Part shown: positions 1-9,619 of the stretch, one piece after another
Layout: every line of letters begins with the position of its first letter
How positions within the stretch are numbered: position 1 is the stretch's first letter
DNA from: Blastocladiella britannica
Lineage: Eukaryota; Blastocladiomycota; Blastocladiomycetes; Blastocladiales; Blastocladiaceae
NCBI GenBank assembly: GCA_025349905.2
Contig: MU624884.1
Span: 1-18,885, forward strand
Length of the DNA stretch: 18,885 nucleotides
Direction: 5' to 3'
Notes under the pieces: generated by a model
What the model saw: only the letters and a program-made list of their open reading frames with translations
The model's database searches: none
What the model was told of the DNA's origin: nothing
Translations under genes and position numbers: made by a program

Positions 1-2321
1 TTTTTGAATAAGTCCCTCCAAGGAAATCATAAGAAAAGCGTTGTTACGTACGACTAATGCCTTCGAGAATCACAACCTCGCAAATGTCGGTATCGGATGG
101 GCGCGGCGTATTGCGCGGCCCCGCCGCCCACGCACGCTGCTTGGCCTCGCGAATACGGCCCGCAGTCACCACCGTGTCGTCCACCAGCGGGTCGCGCTCG
201 CCCACCACAAAGTACGTTTTTGGGTACTGCGCAAGGATGTGGTCGGGCGTCCGGCGCGGACTGAGGTAGTAGTCGTTCATCAGATCAATGGGCTCCATCG
301 ACGGGCCGACATAGAGCAACGCAAGAGCGCGCATTGTTTCGGGAGCCAGCACGCTGTGGATATTTTTGATAGTGAATATCAGAGCCGGCAATGAAAAATA
401 GGCAGATTGAATCGAACCGATCGTTGAAGTTGGCCATGTGCGAGGTCAACGCGAGGGTCGCATAGGGACTGCCACCGCCGTACACCGACCCGGCGACCGA
501 CCGACCAGGAGACGACGCCCGCGACGTGGACGGGCGGAACATGGGCGACTTGGGCATGAGCGACCCTGGCGCAGTGCCGGTGGTCGGAGTCCCACCAAAC
601 GTGTGGTGGTGCTCGGCAGTCGGGGTGCCACCATAGTCGTCAAAGACCGTGTGCGGCTTTTGCGTGCGCAGCACCGATAGTTTCGCCTGGGCAAGTGCAA
701 AGAAGGACCTCTTGCGACGCAGACCCGTGCCGCCGCCGTTTCCATACTCGTCGCCCTCGCCCATCTCGTCGTCCATGTCGATCGACAAGCTCATGGGATC
801 AGCGGCGTGATGCTGCTGCTGGGCGGCAAGGTTGTCGCTGGAGGCGACCGTCTCTTGGTGGGCTGATACAGGGATGGCGGACGGCAAGGCGCCACCAACG
901 CCATGCTGTTGCGAGAGATTCAGCATGGATCCCGGGCGGTGAATGTTGACGTGGGCGTTCACATTCTTGAGAGATTCAACGCGCGCAAGGTTCTGGTTTT
1001 GTGGGGTCATCCTTTTTTTTCAATGGAGAATCCTGTCAGTCCGTCACATTTCTCGCATTATAAAGAAACAAAGACGAACCAGCAGGCCATGTCAAACTCG
1101 AGGTGCGGGTAAATGAGAATCAGCGCGTCCGGGAGCATGACGCGGGTCTCAATGCACCGGGTCACGATCCCTGCAGCAAGGTTCCCGCCGGCCGAGTCAC
1201 CCGACAGCGTGAGCTTGATGGGCTCACGGCGGCGGCGCTCGGGCGCAGGCTTGGCCGATCCACCCGCCGATGAAAAGCCAGACGTGGACACTTCATGCGT
1301 CCATCCCGATAGACCAAGGCACTCGCCGTTGGTCTCGCGGATCAAGCGGTACAGGTCAAACAGCTCGTCGTGCGCGGCCGGGTACGGGTACTCGGGCGCC
1401 TTGAGGTAGTCGACGGCGACCACGAGCGTGTAGGGCGAGCGGTGGGCCCATCTATTTCCATTTTCACTGTGTGAGCGACCTACACTGCACTGCAACACAA
1501 AGAAAAAAGGACAAAAGCATACTCGACAAGGTAGTCTTCGTGACATTCGGGACCCATGCACACAAACCCGCCGCCAGGGAAATGCAGAATCACGTTGCGC
1601 ACATGAGCGAGATCGGTGGGCAGGCCGTCAAAGTACAGCCACAAGATGGTGGTGTGGGTGCGCGGATCCGAGGGAATGTAGCCAGGCGATGCCGGGGACC
1701 GCGGAAGGTGGATCTGCTTTCCCTTCCACTGGATCTTTGGCTGCATGAGCGACGACATGGCCGAGAACAGCGGGTGCTTTTGCTTCTCCCAAGAGAGGCG
1801 CAACATTTCCAGCGTCGGGGTGGCGCGCAGACGGCGCACCTTGTAGTCGGCGCGGTTGGCAAAGATCAGGTAAAAGACCGTGAACAGGATCGAGGCCACG
1901 TCGCGTAACGGCTTGGGCTTGATGTGCATGGCGGTCCAGAATCCGGCATCGAGAGCGGTCAGGATCCAGGTGGCGCGGTAGAAGTTCTTGTTGTAGTAGC
2001 GCGCATAAGGCTCGGGCGAGTTGGTGAAGGTGAAGAGCGAGAACTTGGAAAGTAAGTAGCCCGAGGTGAGGGTGCCGAGGACGATCTGCCAGGGCGCGAA
2101 TTTGCGCAGCGAGTGGTCCAGCGCGCGGATGTGTTTGCCACCGGGCGGGGGTCGGCCATGGTAGGCGCGGAGGATTTTGGCGCTGTGTCATTTTTTTTCC
2201 ATGAGTGAATATTTTTTTTGAGATGAAAAATATGAAGTACCAACCAAGCAAATGCGACCAGGAGCGCCTCGGCTCGCTTCCAGGTGGTCGACGGCTTCCC
2301 GTAGACGTGGTCGAGGACCAT
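1..2321 (-). CDS. Hormone-sensitive-lipase-like alpha/beta hydrolase, membrane-anchored; C-terminus beyond left edge
   Basis: Exons read on the minus strand: 2321-2245, 2182-1523, 1451-1080, 1011-418, 353-52; a further intron opens at 51 (GTACGT) and leaves the window. About 668 residues are present. The start at 2321 was chosen for its good context and because an upstream in-frame ATG (2447) abuts the divergent gene. Hydrophobic segments near residues 57-76 and 98-134 suggest a membrane or lipid-droplet anchor. The alpha/beta hydrolase-3 core follows: oxyanion-hole motif HFPGGGF (226-232), VDYLKAPE (259-266), nucleophile motif GDSAGGN with Ser332, and catalytic Asp622 in VGERDPLVDD. The last exon ends LEGIS plus the single base C, so the expected catalytic His codon is split by the last intron. 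A Ser/Gly/Pro-rich insert (about 378-555), containing RRKRS (468-472), lies between the Ser and Asp, where animal HSL carries its regulatory module. Family assignment is strong. The substrate (acylglycerol or steryl ester) is inferred. Confidence 0.85.
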
Positions 2322-2449
2322 TTCTTTTCGCTTTAACGTTGAAGTCGGATGGCCGGGAAAGAGAAAAGAGGCGAAAACCTCCTCTCTGGTTGTTTGAAAG
2401 TCAAGAAGTTCCATCGACGTCATCTTTTCACATCGCAAAATTGTCAAGA
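2322..2449. promoter_or_regulatory. Shared divergent promoter region
   Basis: These 128 bp separate the start codons of the minus-strand lipase (2321) and the plus-strand gene (2450). No canonical TATA box is visible. The stretch must hold both promoters and 5' UTRs unless the lipase starts at its further upstream ATG (2447), which would leave almost no spacer. Confidence 0.4.
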
Positions 2450-3870
2450 ATGGCCTCAGTCATCCCCGGGACAGCGGCAGCAGCGTCAATGAATGGAAAC
2501 AACGGCAGCACTGCCCCAGAGCGATCGCACACGCCTGCTTCCCGCCCGCGATCCCGGTCACGGTCGCGAACCCGCTCACACCCTCGTTCACACTCAAGGT
2601 CGCACACTCGCACCACCACCACTGGCAGTAGCGCCTACTCGGATGCGATCAATGCCGCAAATTTCTCTCCCCCACCTGTTCCGCCCGTTCCCAAGCCGTT
2701 CCGAGCCGTGGTGCTCGCTGATCTGCTCAAGGCCACGCGCGATCTCAAGGCAGCGCTGCACTTGGTCGCACAAACGGGCGAGATGCTGTCACAGGTGTGC
2801 ACTGGCCTTAGCGGTTGCCAGGTTCCGCCTGGCGAGGGTATTACTTTTTTTTATTTTCCCCTTGCAATGCGCTGCGTCTAATGTGTCCAGAGTGTGGAAT
2901 GGTACATACGTTACGCGGCAAGTCGATCTGACACATCATCCGCCAATACAGAACCCCTGCCCGCAGACCTCCTCGCCGACGCGTCCTTTCTTGCCGACAC
3001 GGTCCGCCTGCTCTCGGGATCACACAAACTCATGGGGGACATGTTTTGGCGCGATCTCGAGCTCCCCGTCCAGCGGCACCTTGATCTCGTCAATCGTGAG
3101 TCTCTGGTACTTTGCGCATTTCCCCTCATTTTTGAGTAACATTCCCATTTGAAAAGCGGCATGGTCTCCAGGGAGTCACAACAACCTTGCACACGCGACT
3201 CTCGCACATCCGTCCCCTCGCACACTCGGCCGCGAAAAAGGCTGCCAAGCGGTTCGCAAAGACCTCTAATCCGGTAACCGATCACAAGTTGGCGGCCGCG
3301 CGCGACGATGCGCACTCGCTAGCGGCCGAAGTGGCGCGCCTGGAACACGATGCGGCCACTGCTGCCGACCGCATTGCCGCCCCGCACCTCCGGGCCGTGG
3401 TGACGCTCACAGGGTCGGTTGCGCGGTCCGCTGCGGTCTCGTGCACCAATCTCGCTGCTGCAACTCAGGCTCTGGTGCTGGTGGGCAGCATTGGGTCACG
3501 GACAGCGCGCGCCATGGCGCCCGATATGGCTGCGGTCGCCAATGCCAATGCTGACGCTGCTGCCTCTGCTGCCGCCGGGTGGGGGATCGGTGTCGCGCCA
3601 ATGCCGCGAGGGCCATCTCCAGTGTACCCGTCGGGCCGAATGCGCACCATTTCCGGTGTCAGTAATAGTACGGGCGGGTACGGAGGACGCGGGCGCGCCG
3701 TGTCGGTCGCGAGCACCACCGTGAGCGTGGCCGACCATGTCGCGAGCAAGGTCCCGCTCGAAGCGGATGCGGGAGATGCGCGTCGTGATATGCGTGCGCG
3801 TATCTTCTCCATGCTCTCGACCGATATCGGCGCGTTGGCGGGCGAGGTTGTCGCCCGGAGCGCCGTTTGA
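2450..3870 (+). CDS. RS-rich helical protein, possibly an Ivy1-like I-BAR domain protein
   Basis: The proposed join is 2450-2821, 2891-3095, 3176-3870, giving 423 residues; the ATG context is AAGAATGG. Residues 25-55 are rich in Arg-Ser/His-Ser dipeptides, and a short PPPVPPVPKP segment (about 74-83) follows. From about residue 85 to 310 the chain is mostly helical and Ala-rich. The spacing of LLKATRDLKAALH, LLADASFLADTVRLLSGSH and MFWRDLELPVQRHLDLVN resembles the inverse-BAR domain of the fungal phospholipid- and Vps33-binding protein Ivy1. This is resemblance by eye only. The C-terminus is a low-complexity Ala/Gly/Ser region. The second intron (GTGAGT, 3096-3175) is well phased. The first (2822-2890) uses GTTCCG and a CTAAT branch motif; a GTATTA donor at 2838 fits only with an acceptor at 2951. 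The stop lies 42 bp before the helicase start codon. Confidence 0.6.
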
Positions 3871-3912
3871 CTTGATGTACTCTTTGCAAAATCACAATTC
3901 TATCAATACGAA

Positions 3913-6283
3913 ATGCTGGCCCGGTCGTCCTTGTTGATCCGTCCACTGTGGCAGCAATACCAGCTGCACATATTCTCCGCCATGGTTACCGCGCAAAATC
4001 GTGATTCATGGCCTATTCGGAAAGGAACGCGTGGATATGCCGACCATGAATATGTCAGCGATGGTGAATCTCGCTCTCGCAGGGGATTCCGGGACGAGAC
4101 TCGTCGCAGTCCTCCTCGAAACGGCTATGGACAATCGCAGAAGTGGCAGCAACAGCGACCTGGCGACGACCGGCGTAATGACCGCCGTGGGCCGCCGGCA
4201 TCGTCCAGTCGTTATGGCCAGAAACCGCAACAAAGGGATCCAGATACCCCGCGCGACTATGCATTTCGCAAGGATGACTCCATCGAAGAAGAAGGGGACC
4301 ACGACCCGCGCCGGCCGACCATGGCCGCCAATGTGACGCGTGGCTCGCGCGCAGATACCGTGATTCCGTACGTGAAGCCGCCCAAAGACCTGGCCTGGAG
4401 CACGCACGCGCGCACAAAAGTAGTCTCGGAGGCAGTGCGGCTCGCGTTCGGGTTCACCAAGTGCACGCCCGAGCAGGCGACGATCCGCACGGCGCTGGTG
4501 GACCGGCGGCATGACGCGCTGGTGCAGGCCAAGACGGGGACGGGAAAGACGCTGGCGTACCTCACGGCGGCGCTGGACGCGGTGCTCAACCGCAGCATTG
4601 CTTCGGAAGCCAAGAGCGCGATTCCGGTACTCATCGTGGTGCCGACGCGCGAGCTCGCAGAGCAAGTGTTTGTGGAGGGCAAGAAACTGGTGGACGAGAT
4701 CCCGGGAGTCACCATGGCGCTGATGACTAGCGGCGGCAGCGAAAAGTTCCAGGAGAAGCTCATTTCCGATCGCAAGGAAGGCCAAAAGATTCTGGTTGGT
4801 ACCCCTGGCCGCATCTTGGCCGCTACAAAGTGGCTCCCGAACGGCCAGCCCGGCATCCTTGGCAATAGTCGTCTTTTTTGGGTGCACACGGTTCGTTATT
4901 GCCTTATTTGTTCTCATTGGCTCTGTTGAGTACAAATACGCCGGTTTGACACATAATGATAAAAGCTCATCATTGACGAGGCCGATCGGATGCTCGACCC
5001 CATGTTCCAAACGCAAGTATTCGAGATCTTGAAGCACATGCCATCGCACCCGCGAGTTGTGCGCACGCAGCTGTTCTCGGCAACGTACAAGCCCGAGCTG
5101 ATTCAGTTTGCCAAGTCGGTCCTGCGTCCCGGATTCACGGCCGTATCCACCATCCCCGCGACCGATCCAGGAACGGTGCACTCGACGCGGCACTTGTACG
5201 CGGTCGCGCCGATGGCCGCGCATCCGGCGCTCCTGCACGCGCTCCTGGTGCGCGGCCACCGGGAAGTGCACGAGCGGTCGCTCGGGATGGTCGGGCTCAA
5301 AGTGATGGTGTTTTTGCCAACGGTGCGCATGACCGAGCTGTACCACGCGCTGTTCCTGCGCATCCACGAGTCGGACCCCGAAGGCGATCTGCCGCCGCCG
5401 TACCAGCTGCACGCGTCGCTGTCGTCGTCGGCGCGCGACGCCAACGCCCGCGGGTTCCGCAACGCCACCCGCGGGGTGCTGTTCACGTCGGACGTGTCGG
5501 CGCGCGGCGTGCATTACCCGGGGGTCCAAATCGTGGTGCAGATTGGCGCACCGGCCAGCCGCGAGGCGTACGTGCACCGAGTCGGGCGAACCGGCCGCGG
5601 AACCGATGCCACCGCCGCCGCACCGGGTTCGGACGTGGCGCACGGCGGAAGCGTCGGGTTGCTGCTGCTGTCGCCGGCCGAGCGCGCCGCGGTTCTCGAG
5701 ATGCTGGCGCTAGACCTGCCGCTGGTGCGCGCCGACAATGTCAACGGGTGCATTGACCAGCTCGGCGTCGGCGACTCGGTCCCATGGAACGGCAGCAAGT
5801 CTGCGCGCGAAGTGAAGCACGCCGTGAGCAAGGAGGCTGCAGGGCTGAACCAGAAGCAGGGACTGCTCCAGGATGCGTATTTGGCGACGCTTGGGCACTG
5901 TACCGTTTTCTCTTTCTTTTTGTTTTTGGCGCCTCGTACTTACAATCAAATAACGATCAGATGAGAACTTGGTCCCAATGCTCGAGCGCACCAGCACTTC
6001 GCCGTACGCGATCGTGCGCGAGCTCAACGAATTCACCACCTCCCTTGGACTGCAATCGCTGCCGGCGTTGCCAGCGGCGCTGCGCGAGACGTTTGGGACG
6101 CCGCATTCGTCGATGCTGGATCGGCGTGCGCTGCATGAGATCAAGGCAGGGGCCGTGGGCGATCGCGGCAAGATGGCGCGCATTGAGAAGCAGCGCAAGA
6201 ACGCGGTCGGCACGTTCACCAAGACCAAGCGCGCGGCGCTTGACAACGAGTTCATGTACCAGCCAGATCGGCATCGAGCATAA
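3913..6283 (+). CDS. DEAD-box ATP-dependent RNA helicase, mitochondrial Mss116-like
   Basis: Join 3913-4890, 4966-5899, 5961-6283 gives 744 residues. Residues 1-45 are rich in Arg/Ser/Leu with almost no acid, as in a mitochondrial presequence; an Arg/Gln/Asp-rich linker follows. Helicase motifs in order: Q motif region (about 180-191), Walker A AKTGTGKT (206-213), PTRELA (244-249), TPGR (297-300), IIDEAD (328-333; the first intron falls just before it), SAT (364-366), SDVSARGVHYPGV (501-513) and HRVGRTGRG (530-538). The C-terminal tail is basic. The usual Asp of motif V (ARGxD) is His509 here. Mss116-type proteins are RNA chaperones for mitochondrial intron splicing and translation. Assignment to DEAD-box is certain; to the Mss116 branch it rests on the presequence and the ARGVxYPGV and QIGAP style. 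A downstream in-frame Met (residue 24) could give a non-mitochondrial form. Confidence 0.9.
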
Positions 6284-6297
6284 AGTATAACTATAGT

Positions 6298-6303
6298 TTT
6301 ATT
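6298..6303 (-). terminator. Poly(A) signal AATAAA for the elongin-B-like gene
   Basis: TTTATT on the plus strand reads AATAAA on the minus strand, 8 bp past the minus-strand stop. It sits inside the 27-bp gap between convergent stop codons, so the 3' UTRs of the two genes must overlap or be extremely short. Confidence 0.5.
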
Positions 6304-6310
6304 CACATGT

Positions 6311-6868
6311 TCAAGAACGGGCATGCGCATCTGCAGCTGCGTCCGATTCGAGATCATCCTCGGGTTCCTGGAGTGGTGCAGGCTTTGGGATTTCGATTGC
6401 TTCCCATTTTCTTTTGAATATGCATTGTATTCGTGAGTGAGTCAGTCAGTCAGTCAGTAAACAATGTAAATAAATATACCCGTCGGCAGCATTGCTGTCG
6501 TTGGAGATCCACAGCGAGAGGTACAGCACGGCGTCGTTGGGCACATTCAACTGATCCAGCACCGCCTTGTCGTCCAGCTCGACCAGCAGGTCCTTTGGGT
6601 TGGCGAGGGCCGCGTAGTCGACGGTGGTGGAGATGGAGTCGGCGCGCGGGACCAGCAGACGCAAGTCGCGCGGATCGTGGGCCACCAGCTTGGCGGTCTT
6701 TTTCTTGACGGCAAGCACCGTATCAGTAGCGGCGGCCGAGATAAAGTAGGTCTGGCGCAGGCGCTTGATTCGTAGCGTGAGGGTGGAGAGGGTCTGTTAC
6801 ATTATACGTGTGTGTTAGTCCGTGTTGGTAATGCTCACTTGGGCCAGTACCAGTCCAGTACTTGCCAT
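6311..6868 (-). CDS. Elongin-B-like ubiquitin-fold protein
   Basis: Minus-strand exons 6868-6839, 6793-6480 and 6410-6311 give 147 residues. The first exon codes only 10 residues. The first intron is 45 bp with a perfect GACTAAC branch site; the second (6411-6479) holds a CTGA microsatellite. The protein has an N-terminal beta-grasp-like pattern (LTLRIKRLRQTYFI, then TDTVLAVKKKTAKLV, then a DLRLLV strand). The C-terminal AVLYLSLWI plus GKWEAIEIPKPAPLQEPEDD corresponds to the TVGLAFR...FEALCIEPFSSPPELPD end of animal elongin B. Elongin B pairs with elongin C in the transcription elongation factor SIII and in cullin-2/5 ubiquitin ligases. The match is by eye and moderately divergent, so another ubiquitin-like protein remains possible. 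It is divergent from Doa1 across 97 bp. Confidence 0.6.
6433..6462. repeat. Tetranucleotide microsatellite (GTCA/CTGA)n inside an intron
   Basis: The plus strand reads GTGAGTGAGTCAGTCAGTCA and one further GTCAGT unit. It lies wholly within the second intron of the elongin-B-like gene. In the transcribed sense it becomes repeated ACTGACTGAC, which resembles the branch-site motif of other introns in this window. Confidence 0.85.
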
Positions 6869-6965
6869 CGAAAGAATTGATTTTTTTTATGTGTTGTGCT
6901 GACTGTCAAGAGCGTTTTCTCTTTCCAGCGCCTTTCGCCCAAGAAAAACCAAAAGAAAAGCCAAT
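6869..6965. promoter_or_regulatory. 97-bp divergent promoter between elongin-B-like gene and Doa1
   Basis: Only 97 bp separate the two start codons. The stretch has a T8 run (about 6882-6889), a CT-rich segment (about 6914-6926) and an A-rich leader just before the Doa1 ATG. No clear TATA box is visible. Confidence 0.4.
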
Positions 6966-9601
6966 ATGATCGTGCCCCCGACCGACTTCAAGCTGTCGGC
7001 CGTCATCCCCGCCCACTCGCAGGACGCGCGCGACCTGTGCTTCCTCTCCGATGCCCTGCTGGCGTCCGTGTCGCGCGATCACACCGCCAAGACCTGGGCC
7101 ACGGGCGAGCCTGGCTCCGCTGAGCCGACCCCGGTGCTGACCCTCGAAGACCACCAGGGCTTTGTCAACTCGGCCGCCGCTCTGATCCCGCCCGCCGGCG
7201 CGCCCGGTACCTCTTATCTCGCCACTGGCGGCGCTGATCGCACCATTCACGTGCACGAGCCGGCCTCGGGCGCGCTCGTCTACACACTGATCGGCCACTC
7301 GGACAATGTCTGCGTCTTGGGTGCCATCCCCGGCTCGCCCCTCGGTGTCATTTCGGGCAGTTGGGACAAGTACCCGTCCTCCGCTTTTCTCAATGAGCAC
7401 GCCTGAGAGTCGACTCATTCTCTTGATATTGACATGTAGAACCGCCCGTGTCTGGATCAATGGCGAGCCCACGTACACGCTGACTGGCCACGCGCAGGCC
7501 GTCTGGGGCGTGCTGGCGCTCGACGCCACCACCTTCATCACCGCCGCCGCCGATCGCACCATCAAGTTCTGGTCAGGCGAAAAGTGCACGCGCACCATCT
7601 CCGCCGGCCACTCTGACGTGGTCCGCGCGCTGGCATACCTCCCGGCCGTGGATCTGTTTGCGTCGTGCTCCAACGACGGGAAAGTGATTGTGTGGACCCG
7701 CACGGGGGAGCTGGTCATGGAACTCGACGGTCACACGTCGTTCGTGTACAAGGTGGTGTCCAACCCTGTCTCGGGCGAGCTGGTCAGTTGCGGCGAGGAT
7801 CGCTCGGTTCGCATTTGGCGCGGTTCGTACAACAACCTTTTGGACATTTAGATTCACTGACTCAAAAAATCATGAAATAAATAGACGAGTCATGCATCCA
7901 AACCATCCCGCTCCCGGCCACCAGCGTGTGGTCGGTCGCCGTGTCTCCCGATGGCGCCACCCTGGCTGCCTGCACCTCGGACGGCATGATCTATGTCTTT
8001 TCGCGGCACGAGGCGCTGCACGCCATCCCCGAGGTGGCCAAGGCATACGAGGAGGCACTGGCGTCGTCTTCGATCCCGCAAAACCAGGTGGGCGATATCA
8101 AAAAGGACGAGCTGCCCGGCGTTGAGGCACTGGCCAACCCCGGTACCAACGACGGACAGGTGCTAATGGTGCGGACCGACGGCGGCAATGTGGAGGCCCA
8201 CCAGTGGAGCGTCGGCGGCAACACGTGGATCAAGATTGGCGACGTGGTGGACGCCATCGGGTCGGGCCGCAAGCAGATGCACGAGGGTAAAGAGTATGAC
8301 TATGTCTTTGACATTGATCTCGGCGGTGGTCCCGGTAGCTTCCTCAAGCTCCCTTACAATGTTGCTGGTACGTTTTTTAAACCCTTTTTTTGTCATTAAT
8401 GCCAACTCACACTTGGGGAAAAACGAAAATAATCGCAGAAAACCCCTACTCGGCGGCACAGCAGTTTATCTGGAAGAACGAGCTGTCGCAAGAGTTTCTT
8501 GACGAAATTGCCCGGTTCATCATGACCAACACCAAGGGCCACACGATTGCCACGGGCCCATCTGCTGCGCCGCAGTACGCGGATCCGTTCACGGGCAGCA
8601 GCCGCTACACGCCGGCCGAGTCGCGTTTCGGTCCGGCAACAGGCGCTCCGGCCCCTGCTGCTACCAGCGCCCCCGGCGCCAATGCGTCGTCGCTGAGCCC
8701 ATGGACGTCGGGGTACACGACGAGCACGCTGTCGTCGCAGCGCTCTGGAGCGAGCTCTTCTTCTGCTGCAAGAGGTGGCACGGGAGCGAGCCGCGCGGCG
8801 TCGGTGCCCGTGCGTATCCCCGTCACGTTCCAGCAAATCAACTATAGCGCCATTGCGACCAAGCTGATTGCGCAGCAGCAGCAGTTTGGCGCGCAACTCA
8901 ATCCGCGGGTGGCCTCGGCGGTCGACGTCGAGACCCACCCATGGTCGGTGGCGGCCGCGATCCTGCAGCACCCGGCGTGGCCGGCCGACCAGGCGTTCCC
9001 GGCGCTGGACCTGCTGCGGTACTTTGTGCTCTCGCACGAGCTCGACGATGCGCAGGCCAGCAGTACCTTTGCGTGGATCACCAAGATGGCCGGGTCCAAG
9101 GACTGCGCGATGCCGGTCGCGCTCATGGCCATGCGCGTGCTCGCCAACATGTTCCACTTGATTGGCAACCGCGCGCGCGTCGTGGCCGAGCTGCCGGCCG
9201 TGTTGCAGATCGCCAACGAGCATCGCGCGTCGGCCAACAAGAATGTGCGCATTGGTGCGGCCACGGTGCTCCTCAAGTATGTTCTTCTCTCGTTTTTGAG
9301 TGAGGAAATGACTGACCAAAAAAAAAAAAACAGCGCGGCCATCCACATGGTCCTTGTGCAGTCGCAGGTCGAGTCGATGAACGTGATTGCTCTGCTGGTC
9401 GAGATGGTGCCGGCGGAAGAGGATCACGAGACGCTGTACCGCGTGGTGGCGGGCTTAGGCACCATGGCGTCGCTCGGCGCCAGCGTCAAGCCGTACATGG
9501 TGGGCCTCGGCGTGCGCGCGGTGGTGCAGGCGTGTCTTCAGCGGACAGATCTCGAGGAGCGGACCCGCCATGCGGCCGTGGACACGATCGCGCTCTTGTA
9601 A
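6966..9601 (+). CDS. DOA1: Doa1/Ufd3/PLAA: WD40-PFU-PUL ubiquitin-binding Cdc48 cofactor
   Basis: Join 6966-7369, 7440-7822, 7885-8367, 8439-9276, 9334-9601 gives 791 residues, close to human PLAA (about 795). An N-terminal beta-propeller (about 1-305) has WD repeats such as GSWDKTARVW, AADRTIKFW, SNDGKVIVW and GEDRSVRIW. A PFU ubiquitin-binding domain follows (about 338-450; LPGVEALANPG, QWSVGGNTWIKIGDVVDA, YDYVFDIDL, ENPYSAAQQFIWKN). After an Ala/Ser/Gly linker comes an armadillo-like PUL domain (about 549-791) that in relatives binds Cdc48/p97. All three domains occur in the family order. The protein acts in ubiquitin homeostasis, ERAD and mitochondria-associated degradation. Every junction is phase-consistent. 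The last intron (9277-9333) is 57 bp with no in-frame stop, so retaining it would add 19 residues. The stop is 18 bp before the next start codon. Confidence 0.95.
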
Positions 9602-9619
9602 TCTCTTTTTAAAAATTCA

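Noticed and set aside
405..420. tRNA B-box-like GGTTCGATTC on the minus strand
   Set aside because: It lies at a GTTCGA splice donor, with coding sequence on the upstream side; no A-box or cloverleaf can be drawn around it.
2183..2251. Reading through the first lipase intron as coding
   Set aside because: The frame of the downstream exon has a stop at 2188-2190, and the upstream frame loses the family-like sequence after the GTTGGT donor. Splicing restores one frame.
4006..5643. 545-codon open frame on the minus strand
   Set aside because: It is antisense to the helicase exons. Its composition is His/Arg-rich, as expected from the complement of GC-rich codons, and it spans the helicase intron.
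8396..9427. 343-codon minus-strand open frame
   Set aside because: It is antisense to the Doa1 PFU/PUL coding region, with an Arg/His-rich shadow composition and no domain.
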